A stretch of DNA of 64,000 bases, taken from Bacteroidota bacterium (GTDB lineage: Bacteria > Bacteroidota > Bacteroidia > Sphingobacteriales > Sphingobacteriaceae). The notes below the pieces were generated by a model. It had not been told where the DNA came from. It was given only the letters and a program-made list of their open reading frames with translations, and made no database searches. Positions 61,477 to 64,000 of this stretch are shown here, in pieces. How positions within the stretch are numbered: the first letter of the stretch is position 1; every line of letters starts with the position of its first letter. A program made the translations under genes and the position numbers. Location of the stretch: positions 1 through 64,000 of the forward strand of contig JAFDZM010000081.1 of assembly GCA_018266915.1 (NCBI GenBank), given 5' to 3'.

Positions 61477-62463
61477 TTAGATAGCTAAAATATCGGCCAT
61501 CTCCATCAAATCTTCTTCCAGTTTAAACTCGTGTTGTGTTAAAGCCTCTTCAATATCTGTTATCTTGATATAATTAGCCTGCAGGCCAACCATCTTCCGC
61601 GATTCGCCACGTAGTAAAGCCTTCACCGCAGCATAACCTAAACGGCTACCCAAAACCCTGTCAAATGCCGACGGGCTTCCGCCGCGTTGTAAGTGGCCTA
61701 ATATAGTAACTTTGATATCGTAGAATTTGATCTCCTGCTGAACTTTGCGCGCAATATCATATACCCCGCCATTCTTATCGCCTTCAGCAACAATTACTAT
61801 GCTGGATGATTTCTTTTTATCCTGCCCGTTTTTCAGGTTTTCGATCAGATCATCTATTGCGGTAGCTTTCTCAGGCAATAAAATAGCTTCAGCACCGCAG
61901 CAAACGCCTGCACGCAAAGCAATTGCACCACTATCACGGCCCATCACTTCTATAAAAAACAGGCGGTCGTGAGCATCAGCAGTGTCACGTATTTTATCTA
62001 TCGCCTCAACAACTGTATTAGTTGCAGTATCGAAGCCCAAAGTATAGGTAGAGCCGTACAAATCATTATCGATTGTGCCCGGTACACCCATTACCTGTAT
62101 ATCGGTATATTTTTTTGCGAAACGGAGTGCGCCGGTAAAAGTACCATCGCCACCAATGACAACTAAAGCGTTAATGCCACGCTTTTTCAGGTTCTGATAA
62201 GCAGCTTCCATGCCCTCGTCGGTACGGAAAGGCAGGCAGCGGGCAGTTTTCAGAATAGTTCCGCCTAAATTCAATATATTACTTACAGAGCGGGGATTCA
62301 TGTCGTACATGTCATCCTCGATAAGTCCCTGGTATCCTTTACGTATCCCCACAACCTCCAGACCGTTATATATTCCGGTCCTCACCACGGCTCGTATACA
62401 CGGGTTCATCCCCGGAGCGTCGCCTCCGGAAGTCAAAACACCGAGTTTTAATATTTTCTGCAT
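61477..62463 (-). CDS. pfkA: 6-phosphofructokinase
   Basis: 328 aa. GVLTSGGDAPGMNPCIRAVV opens the protein. GGDGTFTGA (about 103-111) and GVPGTIDNDLYGS (about 126-138) are the ATP-type PfkA motifs. The Gly after the GGDG Asp favours ATP over pyrophosphate. ERRGSPS-like LQRGGSPSAFDR binds fructose 6-phosphate and effector. It commits glucose to glycolysis in the cytoplasm. First gene of a compact operon with a BadF-like kinase and gapA; divergent from an NrtR-like regulator. Confidence 0.94.
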   Translation of the reverse strand: MQKILKLGVLTSGGDAPGMNPCIRAVVRTGIYNGLEVVGIRKGYQGLIEDDMYDMNPRSVSNILNLGGTILKTARCLPFRTDEGMEAAYQNLKKRGINALVVIGGDGTFTGALRFAKKYTDIQVMGVPGTIDNDLYGSTYTLGFDTATNTVVEAIDKIRDTADAHDRLFFIEVMGRDSGAIALRAGVCCGAEAILLPEKATAIDDLIENLKNGQDKKKSSSIVIVAEGDKNGGVYDIARKVQQEIKFYDIKVTILGHLQRGGSPSAFDRVLGSRLGYAAVKALLRGESRKMVGLQANYIKITDIEEALTQHEFKLEEDLMEMADILAI

Positions 62464-62499
62464 TTTAGCTTGACTGTTATTTCGGTACGAATATAGTGT

Positions 62500-62512
62500 G
62501 TGTAAATTACAC
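62500..62512. promoter_or_regulatory. 13-bp palindrome in the pfkA/NrtR-like divergent promoter region
   Basis: GTGTAAATTACAC has two perfect 6-bp arms around one base. It lies in the gap between pfkA and the regulator gene, 37 bp upstream of the pfkA ATG. Candidate binding site for the adjacent regulator. Confidence 0.5.
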
Positions 62513-62598
62513 CATTGAATTTTATTTTATTTTTATTTTTTTTATATTCGGAGAATTACAACATATCTTTAGAGCGTAAACCTAATAAATACAAGTTT

Positions 62599-63309
62599 TT
62601 GGAAGTAAAGTTACCTACATTTAATTCAGTTTTCTCTATAGACTGTGTCATTTTTGGCTTCGAGGCCGGTGAGTTAAAGATCTTATTAATAGAGAGAAAC
62701 GAAGAGCCCTATAAGGACTGGCTCGCATTGCCGGGGTATATAGTTGAGCAGGATGAGAGTATTGACGATGCTGCCGAGCGTATCCTTTATGAACTTACGG
62801 GCTTACGTGATCTGCATATGCAGCAATTTCACACTTTTGGCGAAGTAAACCGTCACCCGCAAGGGCGTGTGATCACCGTTGCCTATTATGCATTGATCCG
62901 TATAAACGGCCAAAAGGACCTGAGACCGGTTACCCAATATGCGAGAAAAGCTTTTTGGCACCCGGTAAATGAACTGCCCAAACTGGCGTTCGACCACAGC
63001 GAAATTTTTAAAACAGGCTTTAACAAGTTGCGCCGCAGGCTTAATTATCAGCCGATAGCATTTGAATTGCTGCCAGAAAAATTTACTCTCACACAACTGC
63101 AATCGCTTTACGAAGCTGTGCTGAATAAGAAGCTGGACAAACGTAATTTCAGGAAAAAAATGTTGAGCTACGGCTTCTTGAAAGAGCTTGACGAAAAACA
63201 AAAAGGTGTATCATACCGCGCAGCCAAACTTTACAAGTTTGACAGACGAAAATATACCAAGATATTCCAAAACGAGCTGAACCTTGAAAATAAAGGGAAA
63301 GTGAGTTAA
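62599..63309 (+). CDS. NrtR/AraR-like Nudix-related transcriptional regulator
   Basis: No ATG start exists. TTG at 62599 gives 236 aa, and TTG at 62515 would add 28 residues across an AT-rich stretch; TATCTTTA at 62564-62571 resembles a -7 box and favours the shorter form. The Nudix domain (SIDCVIFGFEAGELKILLIER, LPGYIVEQDESIDDAAERI) has lost the Nudix Gly and two or three catalytic Glu residues (RILYELTGL for RExxEExG), so it should bind a ligand and not hydrolyse. The C-terminal winged helix (LTQLQSLYEAVLNKKLDKRN, FRKKM) is that of NrtR/AraR regulators. It likely senses a sugar or phosphosugar and controls pfkA. Confidence 0.82.
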   Translation: MEVKLPTFNSVFSIDCVIFGFEAGELKILLIERNEEPYKDWLALPGYIVEQDESIDDAAERILYELTGLRDLHMQQFHTFGEVNRHPQGRVITVAYYALIRINGQKDLRPVTQYARKAFWHPVNELPKLAFDHSEIFKTGFNKLRRRLNYQPIAFELLPEKFTLTQLQSLYEAVLNKKLDKRNFRKKMLSYGFLKELDEKQKGVSYRAAKLYKFDRRKYTKIFQNELNLENKGKVS

Positions 63310-63400
63310 GCCCCTCTAAACGGCGTAGCCCTCATGAACGTCTTTAAAAAATAATAATGATGTGAATAATCTTCCGCTGGTTAGCGGAGAGACTTAATAA

Positions 63401-63431
63401 AAAAAGCGTTCTGATATTCAGAACGCTTTTT
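63401..63431. terminator. Bidirectional terminator between regulator and right-edge kinase gene
   Basis: A perfect 14-bp stem (63401-63414 with 63418-63431) around a 3-nt loop is bounded by A5 and T5. A small CCGCT/AGCGG hairpin lies just before it (63374-63387). Confidence 0.85.
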
Positions 63432-63452
63432 GGGTATATGAGAGGCCGGTTA

Positions 63453-64000
63453 TTATACTTGTGGGGTAGCCAGTTCCAGGTGATATTTCACCAGGTTATC
63501 TATAGGCGAACGAATAATGTTTCCTACCACCATACCGTTTTCAGCAACAACTTCTTCCAGTACGTTACGGAAGTTATAACCTACTGAACCGATACAGTTG
63601 AAAGTATATTTTTGATAGTCAGGGTAGTGGGTTACCAGGTTGCGGAAGAAATCTTCAAACGAGGTACGCACCAGGTTTCTTGAATATTCAATGTGCACAT
63701 TGTTATCATATACAAACTTGCTGAAGCTTGCGCAGAAACGGTTAGCACGTGGTTGGGTGTAAACCTGTTCGTTTACATCATCAGGGGTTAATTTGTAAGT
63801 ATCCCAGAATAATTTTCTTACCGGTTCAGGCATATAACCTCTAAGGTAATCAACCAGCAGTTTTTTGCCGATGTAGCAACCGCTGCCTTCGTCACCCAAA
63901 ATATAAGCTCCTGAATCGATGTTGTGAACTACTTCTTTACCATTGTAGATACAAGTGTTTGTACCGGTACCCAAAATAGCAGCAAAACCTTCGTTGTTGC
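63453..64000 (-). CDS. BadF/NAGK-like sugar kinase family protein (partial, N-terminus outside window)
   Basis: The visible 182 residues are the C-terminal part; the reading frame is open to the window edge. ILGTGTNTCIYNG is the second phosphate-binding loop and LGDEGSGCYIGKKLL the family helix, both intact. It is paralogous to the protein at 60621-61469. The expected activity is ATP-dependent phosphorylation of an amino sugar such as N-acetylglucosamine, but the N-terminal substrate region is not seen. Confidence 0.75.
   Translation of the reverse strand, partial: NNEGFAAILGTGTNTCIYNGKEVVHNIDSGAYILGDEGSGCYIGKKLLVDYLRGYMPEPVRKLFWDTYKLTPDDVNEQVYTQPRANRFCASFSKFVYDNNVHIEYSRNLVRTSFEDFFRNLVTHYPDYQKYTFNCIGSVGYNFRNVLEEVVAENGMVVGNIIRSPIDNLVKYHLELATPQV

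Overview
The window looks like chromosomal DNA of a member of the Bacteroidota, most probably the Sphingobacteriaceae (Mucilaginibacter/Pedobacter-like). I infer this from protein families and promoters, not from a database search. The signs are: almost no Shine-Dalgarno sequences; several upstream elements matching the Bacteroidota -7 box TAnnTTTG; many lipoproteins; FG-GAP, SHOCT and SYLF proteins; and intergenic inverted repeats typical of this group. I found no rRNA, tRNA, CRISPR array, insertion sequence or prophage.

Layout. 0-5 kb: two tandem paralogous lipoproteins that pair a CxxCH cytochrome-like motif with FG-GAP repeats, then an FAD amine oxidase. 5-13 kb: a GH8 glycosidase coupled to a LysR regulator, divergent from a TolC/RND/adaptor efflux operon. 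13-22 kb: a serine beta-lactamase-like hydrolase, pyrB and pyrR, an Xaa-Pro aminopeptidase, ribosomal protein S1, an AcpH-like protein, and a tyrosyl-tRNA synthetase whose last third is strikingly AT-rich. 23-34 kb: a GOB-like subclass B3 metallo-beta-lactamase, a TPR protein ending in a histidine-kinase-like phosphotransfer helix pair, PH/SHOCT, LuxE-like, DUF1203-like, SYLF and penicillin-acylase proteins, an AlkD-like protein, an AraC regulator and a PhyH-type dioxygenase.

35.8-57 kb: the main metabolic locus, devoted to maltose and alpha-glucan. It encodes an exported SusA-like neopullulanase, beta-phosphoglucomutase, a GH65 phosphorylase, a cytoplasmic GH13 amylase, an SLC45-like MFS transporter, a GH31 alpha-glucosidase, GlgE, maltokinase, the branching enzyme GlgB with a histone-like lysine/alanine tail, and a lipoprotein GH13 alpha-glucosidase. 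No SusC/SusD pair and no trehalose synthase lie in the window. The gene set suggests that imported maltose can go two ways: phosphorolysis into glycolysis (GH65 plus PgmB), or phosphorylation and polymerisation into branched glucan (maltokinase, GlgE, GlgB).

57-64 kb: a MacB/FtsX-type permease, then a compact operon pfkA - BadF-type kinase - gapA. It is divergent from an NrtR/AraR-like regulator with a degenerate Nudix box, and a 13-bp palindrome lies between them. A second BadF-type kinase runs off the right edge.

The most unusual signals are the mosaic tyrS, the GOB-like metallo-beta-lactamase with a hairpin over its start codon, the SusCD-free maltose/GlgE locus, the degenerate kinase inside the glycolytic operon, and a set of roughly 100-bp intergenic palindromes, each built by iterating its own short word.
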